A stretch of DNA of 64,000 nucleotides from Halarcobacter mediterraneus (GTDB taxonomy: Bacteria; Campylobacterota; Campylobacteria; Campylobacterales; Arcobacteraceae): contig NZ_NXIE01000004.1 in NCBI RefSeq assembly GCF_004116625.1, positions 186,001-250,000 on the forward strand, written 5' to 3'. The translations under genes and the position numbers were made by a program. The notes beneath the pieces were generated by a model. That model was not told where the DNA came from, searched no databases, and worked only from the letters and a program-made list of their open reading frames with translations. Shown here in pieces: positions 26,397-36,477 of this stretch; the stretch's first letter is position 1, and every line of letters starts with the position of its first letter.

Positions 26397-27391
26397 AGCT
26401 TGCTATAGTTAAGTTATCAGCTATGGGGGATATCATCCATGCAATGCTTGCTTTACAGTTTATAAAAAAACAAAATCCTAATATTCAAATTGATTGGTTC
26501 GTTCAAAAAGAGTTTGCACAAGTTTTACAATTAAATCCTCATATTAATAATATATATTCCTTAGATTTAAAAGCTATAAAAAAAGATAAAAGTAAACTTA
26601 TATCTCAAATAAAACTTATAAAGTCTTATTCTAGTGTTAATTATGATTTAATAATTGATGCTCAAGGTTTAATAAAATCAGCATTAGTTTCAAAGTTTTT
26701 AGGTAAAACAAGAGCAGGTTTTGATAGAAACTCTACAAGAGAAGGATTAGCTTCTTTTTTATACAAAATAAAAGTTAAATCAGCTTATTCAAAAAATGTT
26801 ATTGAAAGAAATTTAGATGTACTTTTAAAGCCTTTACAAATTGAATATAAAAAAGAAGATATTCTAAATAAAGAAGCTTTTTTATATTTTGAAAACACCT
26901 ATGATTTTAAAGAACTACTTTCACTAAATAAAAAAAATATTTTATTTATTGTTGGAGCAAGTTGGCCTTCAAAAATGTATCCTAAAGAGAAATTTGCTAA
27001 AATATCTAATATTTTAGAAGAAAACATTTTAATTGCTTGGGGTAGTGAAAAAGAGCAAAAAATAGCACAGTATATTTGTGAAAACTCAAAAGCTATTGCC
27101 TTACCTAAGCTTTCGTTGAATGATTTAAAATCATTAGTTTCAAAAGTAGATTTAGTAATAGGAAATGATACTGGACCAACTCATATGGCTTGGGCTTTAA
27201 ATATTCCTTCAATTACTATTTTTGGATGTACTCCAGGTTATAGAAATACTTATGAAACAAAAATAAATAAAATAGTTGAGTCTAATTCGAAAGTTAATCC
27301 TGAGAAATTAAAAAAAGAGGATTTTTCAATAAGTGAAATAGATGAAAATCTTATAGTTAACAAAGCAAAGGAATTATTATTTGAAAATTAG
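26393..27391 (+). CDS. waaC: Lipopolysaccharide heptosyltransferase I
   Basis: The 332-residue GT9 enzyme begins KLAIVKLSAMGDIIHAM, the WaaC pattern, and has GNDTGPTHMAWAL with FGCTPGYRNTYET in the donor-binding half. It adds the first L-glycero-D-manno-heptose to Kdo on lipid A. ATGA overlap with ppx/gppA and overlap with htrB show a single transcript. The pair waaC-htrB opens the LPS core locus, and the matching waaF at 45807 closes it, as in Campylobacter loci. Confidence 0.93.
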   Translation: MKLAIVKLSAMGDIIHAMLALQFIKKQNPNIQIDWFVQKEFAQVLQLNPHINNIYSLDLKAIKKDKSKLISQIKLIKSYSSVNYDLIIDAQGLIKSALVSKFLGKTRAGFDRNSTREGLASFLYKIKVKSAYSKNVIERNLDVLLKPLQIEYKKEDILNKEAFLYFENTYDFKELLSLNKKNILFIVGASWPSKMYPKEKFAKISNILEENILIAWGSEKEQKIAQYICENSKAIALPKLSLNDLKSLVSKVDLVIGNDTGPTHMAWALNIPSITIFGCTPGYRNTYETKINKIVESNSKVNPEKLKKEDFSISEIDENLIVNKAKELLFEN

Positions 27392-28286
27392 TATAAAAGA
27401 GTATTTTATATATTATTTGTATGTCTTTTTTAAATATCTATTTTTATATACACCAAACTTTATTTTAAAACCTTTTTTGAAGTTATTGGCAAAAATAGCA
27501 AGTAAAAGTAGTAAAAAATATCAAAAAATTGTTCATACAAATTTAGAACTTGCTTTTAAAGATGAAATGACAAAAGAACAAAAAGATAAAATTCTTTATC
27601 AATCATATAAATCTTTGTTGTTTAATATGTATGAGTTTGTTGAAAACCAAGTTGCTTCAAAAGAGAAGATTTTTTCAAAAGCAAATATAATAAATGAAAA
27701 CTATGTACATGATGCAATAAAAAAAGGTAAAAAAATCATATTTTTTACTGCACATTATGGAGGTTGGGAATTAGCTCTTCCTTATTGTGCTTTAAAGTTT
27801 GGAACAATTGCTGTTGTAAATAGAAAAATGAATAACCCTTTAATAAATGATATGTATACAAAAGCAAGAAATAGAAACAATATTATAATGGTCGATAAAA
27901 AAAATGCTGCAAAAGGAATGTTAAAAGCCTTAAAACAAAATCAACATGTAGCAGTTGTAATTGATCAACATATAGCAGTTGGTGAAGAAATAGATTTTTT
28001 TGACCAAAAAGTTATGGCTACAGATTCTACAGCAAGATTAGCTTTAAAGTTTGATGCTGTTTTAGTTCCTTTATTTTGTGTTATGAATGATTTTAGGGAT
28101 TACACAATAAAAATAGAAAAACTAATAGATGTAAGTGAGTATGAATTTAAAACAGATAACAAAATAAAAGAATTAACTCAATTACAAAATAGTATGATAG
28201 AAAATCAAATAAGACTTAAACCTGAAATATGGTTTTGGCAACATAAAAGGTTTAAACATAAGCATGGGCAACTTTATTCCCTTTGA
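27381..28286 (+). CDS. htrB: Lipid A biosynthesis acyltransferase (LpxL/HtrB type)
   Basis: The 301-residue inner-membrane enzyme has an N-terminal hydrophobic anchor (FIYYLYVFFKYLFLYTP) and the catalytic HYGGWE (HX4E) motif near residue 125. IDQHIAVGEEIDFF and the late IWFWQHKRFK segment are also typical. It adds a secondary acyl chain to Kdo2-lipid A. The start is TTG, 11 bases inside the waaC 3' end; no ATG lies near the anchor. The 3' end overlaps the next gene by 23 bases. Confidence 0.92.
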   Translation: MKISIKEYFIYYLYVFFKYLFLYTPNFILKPFLKLLAKIASKSSKKYQKIVHTNLELAFKDEMTKEQKDKILYQSYKSLLFNMYEFVENQVASKEKIFSKANIINENYVHDAIKKGKKIIFFTAHYGGWELALPYCALKFGTIAVVNRKMNNPLINDMYTKARNRNNIIMVDKKNAAKGMLKALKQNQHVAVVIDQHIAVGEEIDFFDQKVMATDSTARLALKFDAVLVPLFCVMNDFRDYTIKIEKLIDVSEYEFKTDNKIKELTQLQNSMIENQIRLKPEIWFWQHKRFKHKHGQLYSL

Positions 28287-29052
28287 AGATAAGGATTTTG
28301 AGACCTTAGTTAAACAAGAGTTTAAAAATTCACAAAAAGAAATTTTTAGTTTAGAATATCAAAATAAAAAATATTGGATAAAAAAAGGAAGAAAAACCTC
28401 TTCAAATATTTTTCATAAAATTTTTTATAGACTTCTTCCTTTTGAAGTTTTAATTCCTGTAGAAACTAAAACAGCCGTTGAATCAATCTTATTTGAAACT
28501 ACAAAACTAAAAAAATTTGATACCTTAGGTGTAGATGTACCTAAAGTAATAGCTTCAAATGAAGAGTTTTTTGTATTAAGTGATTGTGGTAGAGATATTT
28601 ATGGATATTTAAAATATTCAGATGCTTCACAAAAACAGTTTGATTTATATTTAAAAAAATATATCTTAGCTTTAGGGAATATTCATAACCTTAATGAATA
28701 TCATGGTGGAGCACAAAGTAGGAACTTTACATATTCTCAAAACAAAGTTTTTGCAATTGATTTAGAAGATAGTTTTGATAAAAGTGTTGATATAATAACG
28801 CTACAGTTTAGAGATTTGTTATTACTTCTTTTATCTATGTCAAAAATTAAAAACTATGATTTCTCATATAAAGAGATTGTTTATTTATATGTAGAAGAAA
28901 CTAATAATAGTCACTTTATAAATAAATTAAAAGATTTAAGTAAGAGTTTAAGATTTTTGATTTTTTTATACAATAAAGATTTTATAAAAAATATTATGCC
29001 TAGAGATTTAAAAGATTTTTGTAGATTATTAAAAGAGTTAGAGGAATTATAA
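28264..29052 (+). CDS. Kinase-fold protein, probable LPS core sugar kinase
   Basis: The 262-residue protein has reduced protein-kinase features of the RIO/Bud32/LPS-kinase kind. These are a catalytic loop YHGGAQSRNF near residues 145-154 and a metal-binding IDLED near 164, with N-lobe lysines in YWIKKGRKT. It has no signal peptide. Between htrB and a heptosyltransferase, it probably phosphorylates a Kdo or heptose residue of the inner core. The catalytic loop has HGG where classical kinases have HRD. The target sugar is unknown, and a second, different kinase-fold gene lies at 39820. Confidence 0.65.
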   Translation: MGNFIPFEDKDFETLVKQEFKNSQKEIFSLEYQNKKYWIKKGRKTSSNIFHKIFYRLLPFEVLIPVETKTAVESILFETTKLKKFDTLGVDVPKVIASNEEFFVLSDCGRDIYGYLKYSDASQKQFDLYLKKYILALGNIHNLNEYHGGAQSRNFTYSQNKVFAIDLEDSFDKSVDIITLQFRDLLLLLLSMSKIKNYDFSYKEIVYLYVEETNNSHFINKLKDLSKSLRFLIFLYNKDFIKNIMPRDLKDFCRLLKELEEL

Positions 29053-29058
29053 ATATTT

Positions 29059-30063
29059 ATGAGTAAAAAAGTATTAATTATAAGATGTGGTGCTTTAGGT
29101 GATTTAGTTTATGCAACTTCTGTAATAGATGCCCTAAAATTAGAGTTTGGAGAAGATACAATTATTGATTTTGTAACTACTCCTATTAATGCAACACTTT
29201 TTAAATATGATAATAGAGTAAATAAAATATTTCCTTTAAAACATAAAAAAATACCAGTAATTTTAAGTTCACAAAAAAAAGAAATAATTTCTTCTTCAAA
29301 AAAACAAGCTTATGATATTTTAATAAATTTTGAAATGGGTAAACAATTTAAGTCTTTAATTGAAAAAACCAAAGCAAAAAAGAAAATCGGTTGGTTTAAT
29401 GAAGATATAAAAGTTACAAAAACTCATATGGTTGAAATTTGTAAAGAGTTTTATCAAAGTATTATCTCCCCTTCAAATTTAGAAAAATCTTTTCCTAAAT
29501 TAATTGCAGGAAATTTCTTTGAACTAGCAAAAAAGTTTTCACTTCAAACAAAAAACTATCTTGTAATTAGTCCTAGTAATTCCCATAATAAGAAAAAAGG
29601 AATAAACTATAGAGCTTGGCCACATAAAAGATGGAAAGCTTTACTTGAAAAGCTTCCAAAAAATGAAAAACTTGTTTTAATAGGTGCAAAAGGTGAAGAA
29701 CACTTTTTTGAACCTTTAAAACCATATAATGAAAATATAATTGATTTAGTTGGAAAGATATCTATTCCTGAAATGATAAGTGTAATAGAAAACTCAAAAG
29801 CTTTAGTTTCAACTGATACAGGAACTTCCCATGTGGCTTCAGCTGTAAATACTCCAGTCTTTTGTTTAGTAGGACCAACTCCAGCTGAGCAAACAGGACC
29901 ATATAAAACACCAAATAATAAAGTAATTATTATAAATAAAAATTTACCATGTAGTCCTTGTTATAAAACACAAACAATGTATGACTGTAAAGAGAATATT
30001 TGTATGACAGAACTTAGTGAAGAGCTTGTTCTTGAAAAATTAAAAGAGGAAAATATTTTTTGA
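29059..30063 (+). CDS. GT9 heptosyltransferase-family glycosyltransferase
   Basis: The 334-residue GT9 protein begins KKVLIIRCGALGDLVYATS and has VSTDTGTSHVASAVNTPVFC in the donor domain. It ends with a cysteine-rich stretch (LPCSPCYKTQTMYDC), as in WaaF/WaaQ-like enzymes. It should add a heptose or related sugar to the inner core from an ADP-activated donor. It is one of four GT9 genes in the window (26393, 29059, 43365, 45807). Acceptor and linkage cannot be assigned. Confidence 0.88.
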   Translation: MSKKVLIIRCGALGDLVYATSVIDALKLEFGEDTIIDFVTTPINATLFKYDNRVNKIFPLKHKKIPVILSSQKKEIISSSKKQAYDILINFEMGKQFKSLIEKTKAKKKIGWFNEDIKVTKTHMVEICKEFYQSIISPSNLEKSFPKLIAGNFFELAKKFSLQTKNYLVISPSNSHNKKKGINYRAWPHKRWKALLEKLPKNEKLVLIGAKGEEHFFEPLKPYNENIIDLVGKISIPEMISVIENSKALVSTDTGTSHVASAVNTPVFCLVGPTPAEQTGPYKTPNNKVIIINKNLPCSPCYKTQTMYDCKENICMTELSEELVLEKLKEENIF

Positions 30064-31334
30064 ATTTAGTTTTAGAAAAAAAATATACTATATTTAATAT
30101 AAAAATAGAAAACCTTTATTTTTATCTAATGCTTTTTTTTGCTTTTTCTATGCCTTTATCAAGAGCCTCAATAAGCTTATGTGTTTTACTTTTTGTAAGT
30201 TTATGGATTTATGAAGGAGACTTTAAAAACAAGTTTCAAAAAATAAAAACTTCAAAACTTTTAGTTTCCTTTTCTCTTTTATATTTTTTAATTCTTTTTA
30301 GCCTTCTATATTCCAGTGACTTTTCATTAGCTTTAAAGTTTGTTCGACTCTATTTGTATTGGATATTAATTTTTATAATAGCTTTAAATTTAAAAAAAGA
30401 ATATATAAATAAAATTATCACAGCCTTTTTATTTGGAATGTTTATAAGTGAGTTTATTGCTTATGGAGTAATATTAGACTTGTGGGAGTTTGGTATTGCT
30501 ACAAAACAAACTCCAAGTCCATTTATGATGCATATTGATTACAGTATCTTTTTAGCAGTTACTTCAATTATTTTATTTAATAGACTTCTTCAAAAAGACT
30601 ATACTTTCAAAGAAAAACTTGCAATATTTTTATTCTTTTTAAGTACAACAGGAAACTTATTTTTATCCACAGGACGAACTGGTCAAATAGCTTTGATTTT
30701 TGCAATAATAGTAATGTTCTTTTATAATTTTAGATTTAAAATAAGAACTTTTATTTTTATTTTACTTTCATTACTTAGTATCTATTTACTTGCATTTAAC
30801 CTTAGTAATTCTTTTAATCATAGAATGAAAATGATACAAAAAGATTTCAGTCATTTAAATTCAGGTAACTTTAACACCTCAATAGGAATTAGAATAGCAT
30901 ATTGGATAGTAAGTTATGATATTTTTAAAAATAACCCTTTAATAGGAGTAGGAGCGGGGGATTACTCTTTAGCAATTAATGAAACTCTAGATAAAAAAGA
31001 GTTTGGAAATTTTGTAAATGCAAAAGAATTTATGTCAACAAGTCACGCTCATAATCAATTTTTAATGATAATAATTCAATTAGGTTTACTTGGATTGCTT
31101 TTGGTTTTATATATTTTTTATTTATTATTAAGAACAATTTTAAAAATTAAAAATAAAGAACATAAAGCTATTTTACTTTTATTTGTTGTGATTTATTTAG
31201 CAAGTTGCTTTACTGACCCATTATGGTACAAACAATTTACTATAGCTATTTGGATTTTATTTATAAGCTTTATTACTTATTATGAGTTAGATATAAATTA
31301 TAATGATATTAAAAAAGAAAAAGGAATAAATTAG
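30060..31334 (+). CDS. waaL: O-antigen ligase (WaaL/Wzy_C family)
   Basis: The 424-residue polytopic membrane protein has about 10-12 predicted helices. A large periplasmic loop carries STGRTGQ and a conserved histidine in TSHAHNQFLMI, as in O-antigen ligases. It would join undecaprenyl-linked O-antigen to the lipid A core on the periplasmic side. The start is TTG, overlapping the previous stop (TTGA), with AGAGGA eight bases upstream. The first ATG is only at codon 23, inside the first helix, which favours TTG. A Wzy polymerase is the alternative, but the ABC-type export locus downstream makes ligase more likely. Confidence 0.78.
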   Translation: MNLVLEKKYTIFNIKIENLYFYLMLFFAFSMPLSRASISLCVLLFVSLWIYEGDFKNKFQKIKTSKLLVSFSLLYFLILFSLLYSSDFSLALKFVRLYLYWILIFIIALNLKKEYINKIITAFLFGMFISEFIAYGVILDLWEFGIATKQTPSPFMMHIDYSIFLAVTSIILFNRLLQKDYTFKEKLAIFLFFLSTTGNLFLSTGRTGQIALIFAIIVMFFYNFRFKIRTFIFILLSLLSIYLLAFNLSNSFNHRMKMIQKDFSHLNSGNFNTSIGIRIAYWIVSYDIFKNNPLIGVGAGDYSLAINETLDKKEFGNFVNAKEFMSTSHAHNQFLMIIIQLGLLGLLLVLYIFYLLLRTILKIKNKEHKAILLLFVVIYLASCFTDPLWYKQFTIAIWILFISFITYYELDINYNDIKKEKGIN

Positions 31335-32228
31335 ATGAAAGGGATAATATTAGCAGGAGGAAGTGGTACAAGACTTTATCCTATTACAAAAGGGGTTTCA
31401 AAACAATTAACACCTATATATGATAAACCAATGATATATTATCCCTTATCAGTTTTGATGTTAGCAGGGATAAAAGAGATTTTAATAATATCAACACCAC
31501 ATGATTTACCAAGGTTTGAAGAACTCCTAGGAGATGGAACAGATTTAGGAATAAAACTAGAATACAAAGAACAAAAAAGTCCAGATGGATTAGCCCAAGC
31601 ATTTATAATAGGTGAGGACTTTATAAGAAATGATGATGTATGTTTAGTTTTAGGAGATAATATTTTTTATGGACATGGCTTAACCCAACTTTTAAAGCAA
31701 TCTGTAAAGAATGTAGAAGAAGATAACAAAGCAACAGTATTCGGATACTATGTAAAAGATCCAGAGAGATATGGAGTTGTAGAATTCGATGAAAATAATA
31801 ATGCAATTTCAATAGAAGAGAAACCAAATAATCCAAAATCAAATTATGCAGTTGTAGGATTATATTTTTACCCAAATAGTGTGATAAATATAGCAAAAGA
31901 AGTAAAACCTTCAGCAAGAGGAGAACTTGAAATAACAACAGTTAATGAAGAGTACCTAAAAAAAGATCAATTAAAAGTAGAATTAATGGGAAGAGGATAC
32001 GCTTGGTTAGATACAGGAACTCATGAAAGTTTACTTGAAGCTTCTAGTTTTATTCAAACTATTGAAAATAGACAATCTTTAAAAGTTGCTTGTTTAGAAG
32101 AGATAGCTTATGAAATGGGATATATTTCAAAAGAAAAATTGTTAGAATTAGCCCAACCTCTAAAAAAGAATCAATATGGACAATATTTAATTAATATAGC
32201 AAATCAACCAAGAAAGGTTATAAACTAA
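31335..32228 (+). CDS. rfbA: Glucose-1-phosphate thymidylyltransferase
   Basis: The 297-residue protein starts with the nucleotidyltransferase signature [18 protein letters not shown], continues with [18 protein letters not shown], and has a metal-binding aspartate in LGDNIFYG. It makes dTDP-glucose from dTTP and glucose-1-phosphate, the first step to dTDP-L-rhamnose. It begins directly after the ligase stop. The order rfbA-C-D-B here differs from the common rfbBDAC order. Confidence 0.96.
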   Translation: MKGIILAGGSGTRLYPITKGVSKQLTPIYDKPMIYYPLSVLMLAGIKEILIISTPHDLPRFEELLGDGTDLGIKLEYKEQKSPDGLAQAFIIGEDFIRNDDVCLVLGDNIFYGHGLTQLLKQSVKNVEEDNKATVFGYYVKDPERYGVVEFDENNNAISIEEKPNNPKSNYAVVGLYFYPNSVINIAKEVKPSARGELEITTVNEEYLKKDQLKVELMGRGYAWLDTGTHESLLEASSFIQTIENRQSLKVACLEEIAYEMGYISKEKLLELAQPLKKNQYGQYLINIANQPRKVIN

Positions 32229-32803
32229 TGACTTTCATAAAAACAAAAATATCTGATGTAGTAATTTGTGAACCAACTATTCATGGAGATAATAGAGGAT
32301 ACTTTGTAGAAACTTTTCGACAAGATAAATTAGAAGAATTTATAGGATATAAGATAAATTTTTGTCAAGATAATGAATCAAAAAGTTCTAAAGGAGTTTT
32401 AAGGGGCTTACATTATCAATTACACCCTGCTGCTCAAACAAAATTAGTAAGAGTTATTTCTGGACGAGTATTAGATGTTGCAGTAGATATTAGAAAAAAC
32501 TCACCTACTTTTGGTGAATATGTAGCAGTTGAATTAAGTTCTGAAAATAAAAAACAATTGTTAGTTCCAAGAGGATTTGCCCATGGATTTGTTGTATTAG
32601 AAGATAATACTATTTTTGCTTATAAAGTAGATAATTATTATAGTCCCCAAAATGATAGAGGAATAGCCTTTGATGATGAAAGTTTAAATATAGATTGGAT
32701 ATTGAAAAAAGAAGAACTAAAACTTTCCCTCAAAGATACAAAACAACCAAAACTAAATGAAACAAAAGATTTATTTGAATATGGAATAAATTATTATGCT
32801 TAA
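32228..32803 (+). CDS. rfbC: dTDP-4-dehydrorhamnose 3,5-epimerase
   Basis: The 191-residue cupin-fold enzyme has the RfbC marks FVETFRQDKLEEF, GVLRGLHYQ with the catalytic histidine, DVAVDIRKNSPTFG and VPRGFAHGFVVLED. It epimerises dTDP-4-keto-6-deoxyglucose at C3 and C5, the third step of the rhamnose pathway. Stop and start share a base with rfbA (TAATG), and it overlaps rfbD by eight bases. Confidence 0.95.
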   Translation: MTFIKTKISDVVICEPTIHGDNRGYFVETFRQDKLEEFIGYKINFCQDNESKSSKGVLRGLHYQLHPAAQTKLVRVISGRVLDVAVDIRKNSPTFGEYVAVELSSENKKQLLVPRGFAHGFVVLEDNTIFAYKVDNYYSPQNDRGIAFDDESLNIDWILKKEELKLSLKDTKQPKLNETKDLFEYGINYYA

Positions 32804-33662
32804 TATTTTAATAACAGGTTCAAATGGACAACTAGGAAGTGAAATAAAAGAACTTTCATCAGATTATTCATATAATTTTTTCTTTACAGATAGAATAAGT
32901 TTAGATATTACAGATAAAGAAGATATCAAAAGCTTTTGTAAAACAAATAATATTAATACAATAATAAACTGCGCAGCATATACAGCAGTTGATAAAGCTC
33001 AATCAGATATAGAAAATGCAGACTTAGTAAATAGAAAAGCTGTAAAAAAACTTTCAATTGTTGCAAAAGAATTAAATATAAAACTTATACATATTTCAAC
33101 TGATTACGTGTTTGATGGAAAAGCTTTTAAACCCTATTGTGAAGAGTTTCAAACAAATCCTCAAGGAATATATGGTAAAACAAAACTTGATGGTGAAAAA
33201 GAATTAATAAATATAAACCCTAAAAACTCAATAATAATTAGAACCTCTTGGGTTTACTCTTTTTATGGAAATAATTTTGTAAAAACTATGTTAAGACTTG
33301 GAAAAGAAAAAGAATCTTTAGGTGTAATATTCGATCAAGTAGGAACACCAACTTATGCAAAAGATTTAGCTAAAACTATATTAGATATAATTCCTCAAAT
33401 TAATAATGAAAAAGTTGAAATATATAATTATTCAAATGAAGGTGTACTATCTTGGTATGATTTTGCAAAAGAAATAATGAAAATGGCAAAATTAAATTGT
33501 AAAGTTAATCCAATAGAAACAAAAGATTACCCAACACCAGCAAAAAGACCACATTATTCAATTCTAAATAAAAATAAAATAAAAACAAAATTTAATATAG
33601 AAATACCATACTGGAAAGATGGTTTACATGATTGCTTAAAAAGATTAGGTGAAAGAAAATAA
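32796..33662 (+). CDS. rfbD: dTDP-4-dehydrorhamnose reductase
   Basis: The 288-residue short-chain dehydrogenase has an N-terminal nucleotide loop (ILITGSNGQLGSE), NCAAYTAVDKAQ, STDYVFDG, and the catalytic tyrosine-lysine pair in GIYGKTKLDGE. It uses NAD(P)H to make dTDP-L-rhamnose, the last pathway step. It sits inside the four-gene rhamnose set. Confidence 0.95.
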   Translation: MLNILITGSNGQLGSEIKELSSDYSYNFFFTDRISLDITDKEDIKSFCKTNNINTIINCAAYTAVDKAQSDIENADLVNRKAVKKLSIVAKELNIKLIHISTDYVFDGKAFKPYCEEFQTNPQGIYGKTKLDGEKELININPKNSIIIRTSWVYSFYGNNFVKTMLRLGKEKESLGVIFDQVGTPTYAKDLAKTILDIIPQINNEKVEIYNYSNEGVLSWYDFAKEIMKMAKLNCKVNPIETKDYPTPAKRPHYSILNKNKIKTKFNIEIPYWKDGLHDCLKRLGERK

Positions 33663-33677
33663 TATATAGGAAAATAG

Positions 33678-34715
33678 ATGTTTAATAATGAGAATAAAAC
33701 AATATTAGTTACAGGATGTGCAGGATTTATCGGTTCTAATTTTGTTCCTTATTTTTTAGAAAAATATGAAAATATAAATATAGTAAATTTAGATTTACTT
33801 ACCTATGCAGGAAATTTAGAAAATTTAAAAGAGTGTGAAAAAAATCCTAGATATAAATTTATAAAAGGAGATATCTGCAATAGAGAATTAATAGAATTGA
33901 TATTTAATGAATATGATATAAAAGGTGTAATTCACTTTGCAGCAGAATCTCACGTGGATAATTCCATCAAAAATCCAGGTATATTTGTTCAAACAAATGT
34001 AAATGGAACATATACTTTAATTGATGTAGCATATAAATATTGGATGAATAAACCATTTAGTTATAAATCAAATTATCAAGATTGTAGATTCCATCATATT
34101 TCAACAGATGAAGTATATGGAACTCTTTCAGAAGACCCAAAAGAACTTTTTACTGAAACTACACCATATGCACCAAACTCACCTTATTCTGCATCAAAAG
34201 CATCAAGTGATATGATAATAAGAGCATATAATGAAACATATGGAATTAATACAATAATTACAAATTGTTCAAATAATTATGGACCAAAACAGCATGATGA
34301 AAAATTAATTCCAACAATTATTAGAAAAGCATTGTCTAATCAAAGTATACCAATATATGGTGATGGAAAGAATATAAGAGATTGGTTATATGTGTTAGAC
34401 CATTGTAAAGGTATAGACCTAGTTTATCATACTGGAAAAAAAGGTGAAACATATAATATAGGTGGAAGAAATGAAAGAACAAATTTACAAATAGTAAATA
34501 CTATTTGTGAAATACTTGATAAAGAAGTTCCTAAAAATGATAAGACATCATATAAAGAATTAATAACCTTCGTAGAAGATAGAGCAGGACATGATAGAAG
34601 ATATGCAATAGATGCGAGTAAATTAGAAAATGAACTTGGATGGAAAGCAGATGAAAACTTTGATACAGGAATAGTTAAAACTATTGAATGGTATTTAGGA
34701 AAATATAATAAATGA
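33678..34715 (+). CDS. rfbB: dTDP-glucose 4,6-dehydratase
   Basis: The 345-residue extended SDR enzyme has the TGCAGFIGSNF nucleotide loop, HFAAESHVDNSIKNP, HISTDEVYGTL with the catalytic threonine-aspartate-glutamate, and YSASKASSD with the YxxxK pair. It makes dTDP-4-keto-6-deoxyglucose, the second pathway step. A 15-base gap with AGGAAA as ribosome site precedes it, and its stop overlaps the next gene (ATGA). Confidence 0.96.
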   Translation: MFNNENKTILVTGCAGFIGSNFVPYFLEKYENINIVNLDLLTYAGNLENLKECEKNPRYKFIKGDICNRELIELIFNEYDIKGVIHFAAESHVDNSIKNPGIFVQTNVNGTYTLIDVAYKYWMNKPFSYKSNYQDCRFHHISTDEVYGTLSEDPKELFTETTPYAPNSPYSASKASSDMIIRAYNETYGINTIITNCSNNYGPKQHDEKLIPTIIRKALSNQSIPIYGDGKNIRDWLYVLDHCKGIDLVYHTGKKGETYNIGGRNERTNLQIVNTICEILDKEVPKNDKTSYKELITFVEDRAGHDRRYAIDASKLENELGWKADENFDTGIVKTIEWYLGKYNK

Positions 34716-35554
34716 AATGTACAATAATAATCTCAGTATATAAAGATGTTGATAGTTTAGAATTAATTTTAGAATCTTTATCTAATCAAACTTTCTTACC
34801 AAATGAAGTTTTAATTTCAGAAGATGGAAATAGTGAAGAAATGCTTACCTATATTCAAGAAGCAAAAAAAAAGTTTAAAATTTTTGAAATAACACACTCT
34901 TTTCAAGAAGATATAGGTTGGAGAAAAAATATTGCTTTAAATAAAGCAATTATGTCTTCAAAGTATGAATATTTAATTTTTATAGATGGTGATTGCGTAC
35001 CTTTTGATGATTTTGTAGAAAATCATATTAAACAAGCTTCAAAAAAGATTGTATTAGCAGGAAAAAGAGTTGAATTAGGTGAGAAAGTAACTAAGAGTAT
35101 TAAAGAAAGGAAACTTTCTGTCTCAAAACTTACAAATAAGTACTGGTTTTATTTACCAAAGTTGATAAAAGATAAAACAAGACATTTAGAAGATATATTT
35201 CATATTTCATATAACTCTTCTTTATCTTTTTTTATAGATAAAAAGGTTAATTATATTATTGGATGTAACTGGTCTTGTTTTAAAGAAGATATTCTTACAA
35301 TTAATGGTTTTGATGAAACTTATACTTTACCATCTGTTGGAGAAGATGTAGATTTAGGCTGGCGATTTAGAGGTTTAGGAATAGAACTTAAATCATGCAG
35401 ATTTAATGCAAATTTAGTTCATTTATATCATAAAAAAAGATTTGATAGTTCACAAGGTATTATAAATAATGCAATATTGAAAAAAAATTTTGATGCAAAT
35501 AAATTTTTTTGTGATAATGGAATTATAAAAAGAGGTATTTATAATAATGATTAG
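34712..35554 (+). CDS. Glycosyltransferase family 2
   Basis: The 280-residue enzyme has a GT-A fold: IIISVYKDVDSLELIL at the start, SEDGNSEEML, and the DxD-type FIDGDCVPFDDF near residue 92. The C-terminal GEDVDLGWRFRGLG motif, as in galactosyltransferase-like GT2 proteins, holds a catalytic acid. It is soluble or peripheral. Directly after the rhamnose genes, it may use dTDP-rhamnose or another nucleotide sugar; the donor is not decided by the sequence. Confidence 0.88.
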   Translation: MKCTIIISVYKDVDSLELILESLSNQTFLPNEVLISEDGNSEEMLTYIQEAKKKFKIFEITHSFQEDIGWRKNIALNKAIMSSKYEYLIFIDGDCVPFDDFVENHIKQASKKIVLAGKRVELGEKVTKSIKERKLSVSKLTNKYWFYLPKLIKDKTRHLEDIFHISYNSSLSFFIDKKVNYIIGCNWSCFKEDILTINGFDETYTLPSVGEDVDLGWRFRGLGIELKSCRFNANLVHLYHKKRFDSSQGIINNAILKKNFDANKFFCDNGIIKRGIYNND

Positions 35555-36464
35555 TAAAAAAGTTTCTTTTATTACTATAAATTATAACTCTTCTACTTAT
35601 ACAATAAAACTCTTAGAGAGTATTTATAAAAATACAATAGATATAGTTTATGAAATAGTTGTTGTAGATAATAATTCAGAAAAAAAAGATTTAGAAAAAT
35701 TAGAAAACTATATTTTCAATAAAAAAAATATCAAATTAATAAAAAATTCTATAAATAGTGGTTTTGCAAGTGGAAATATGCTAGGTGTAAATTATGCAGA
35801 AGGGGAATATTATTTCTTCATAAATAATGATTGTGTATTATTAAATAATTCTGCAAAAATTTTAAAAGATTTTTTAGAAAAAAATGAAGAAGTTTCTTTA
35901 GTAACAGGAAAAGTTTTAGATGCTAATGGAAAATATTCTTCTTCATACAAACAATTTCCTCATATTTTAAAACAAATTTTTGGTAATAGTGTAGAAAGAT
36001 TTTTTTCAAAAAATAAATATCCAAGTAATAAAATTAACTTAGAAAATAATTCTCAAGTAGAAGTAGTAAGTGGTTCTTGTATGTTTTTTGATGCAAAAAC
36101 TTTTTGTGAAATAGGTGGCTTTGATACGATATTCTTCCTTTATTGTGAAGAAGAAGATATATCTAAAAGAGTTTGGGATTTTGGTAAAAAAGTTTATTTT
36201 ATACCTAAAGCAGAAATTTTTCATAAAGCAGGAGGAAGTTCAATTCAAAGTTTTGAGATGGAACAAGAGTTTTATATTTCTTATTACCATCTTTTAGATA
36301 AACACTATAACTTAATTGGTAAATTTATATTAAAAGCTACACTTTTCTTCAAACTCTTTTTTCGTATTTTTAAAAAGAAAAATGGCTTAAAAATACTTTT
36401 TTCTTTTTTTAAAGGCTTTTCAAAAAAAGATAGTATAAGGTATATTCAGAAAATTAAAGTTTAA
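35547..36464 (+). CDS. Glycosyltransferase family 2, rhamnosyltransferase-like
   Basis: The 305-residue protein begins KKVSFITINYNSSTYTIKLL, followed by VVDNNSEKKDLE and FFINNDCVLL. VVSGSCMFFDAKTFCEIGGFD and YCEEEDISKRVW form the acceptor and catalytic part. This pattern is that of WbbL-like rhamnosyltransferases, which fits the neighbouring dTDP-rhamnose pathway. A basic C-terminal stretch (FFRIFKKKNGLK) may bind the membrane. It ends the plus-strand run that begins at gltB. Confidence 0.85.
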   Translation: MISKKVSFITINYNSSTYTIKLLESIYKNTIDIVYEIVVVDNNSEKKDLEKLENYIFNKKNIKLIKNSINSGFASGNMLGVNYAEGEYYFFINNDCVLLNNSAKILKDFLEKNEEVSLVTGKVLDANGKYSSSYKQFPHILKQIFGNSVERFFSKNKYPSNKINLENNSQVEVVSGSCMFFDAKTFCEIGGFDTIFFLYCEEEDISKRVWDFGKKVYFIPKAEIFHKAGGSSIQSFEMEQEFYISYYHLLDKHYNLIGKFILKATLFFKLFFRIFKKKNGLKILFSFFKGFSKKDSIRYIQKIKV

Positions 36465-36477
36465 AGGATAAAACTAA

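Noticed and set aside
30945-30965. Short G-run in the ligase gene as a phase-variable tract
   Set aside because: Only five G in a row; too short for slipped-strand switching as seen in Campylobacter. No longer G or C tract was seen in the window.
30060-31334. Wzy O-antigen polymerase
   Set aside because: Ligase and polymerase share motifs, but the ABC-type export genes in the same window make a Wzy-dependent route less likely; this is not excluded.
31414-31938. Minus-strand frames antisense to rfbA
   Set aside because: Leucine/histidine-rich low-complexity products, fully inside a well-conserved gene.
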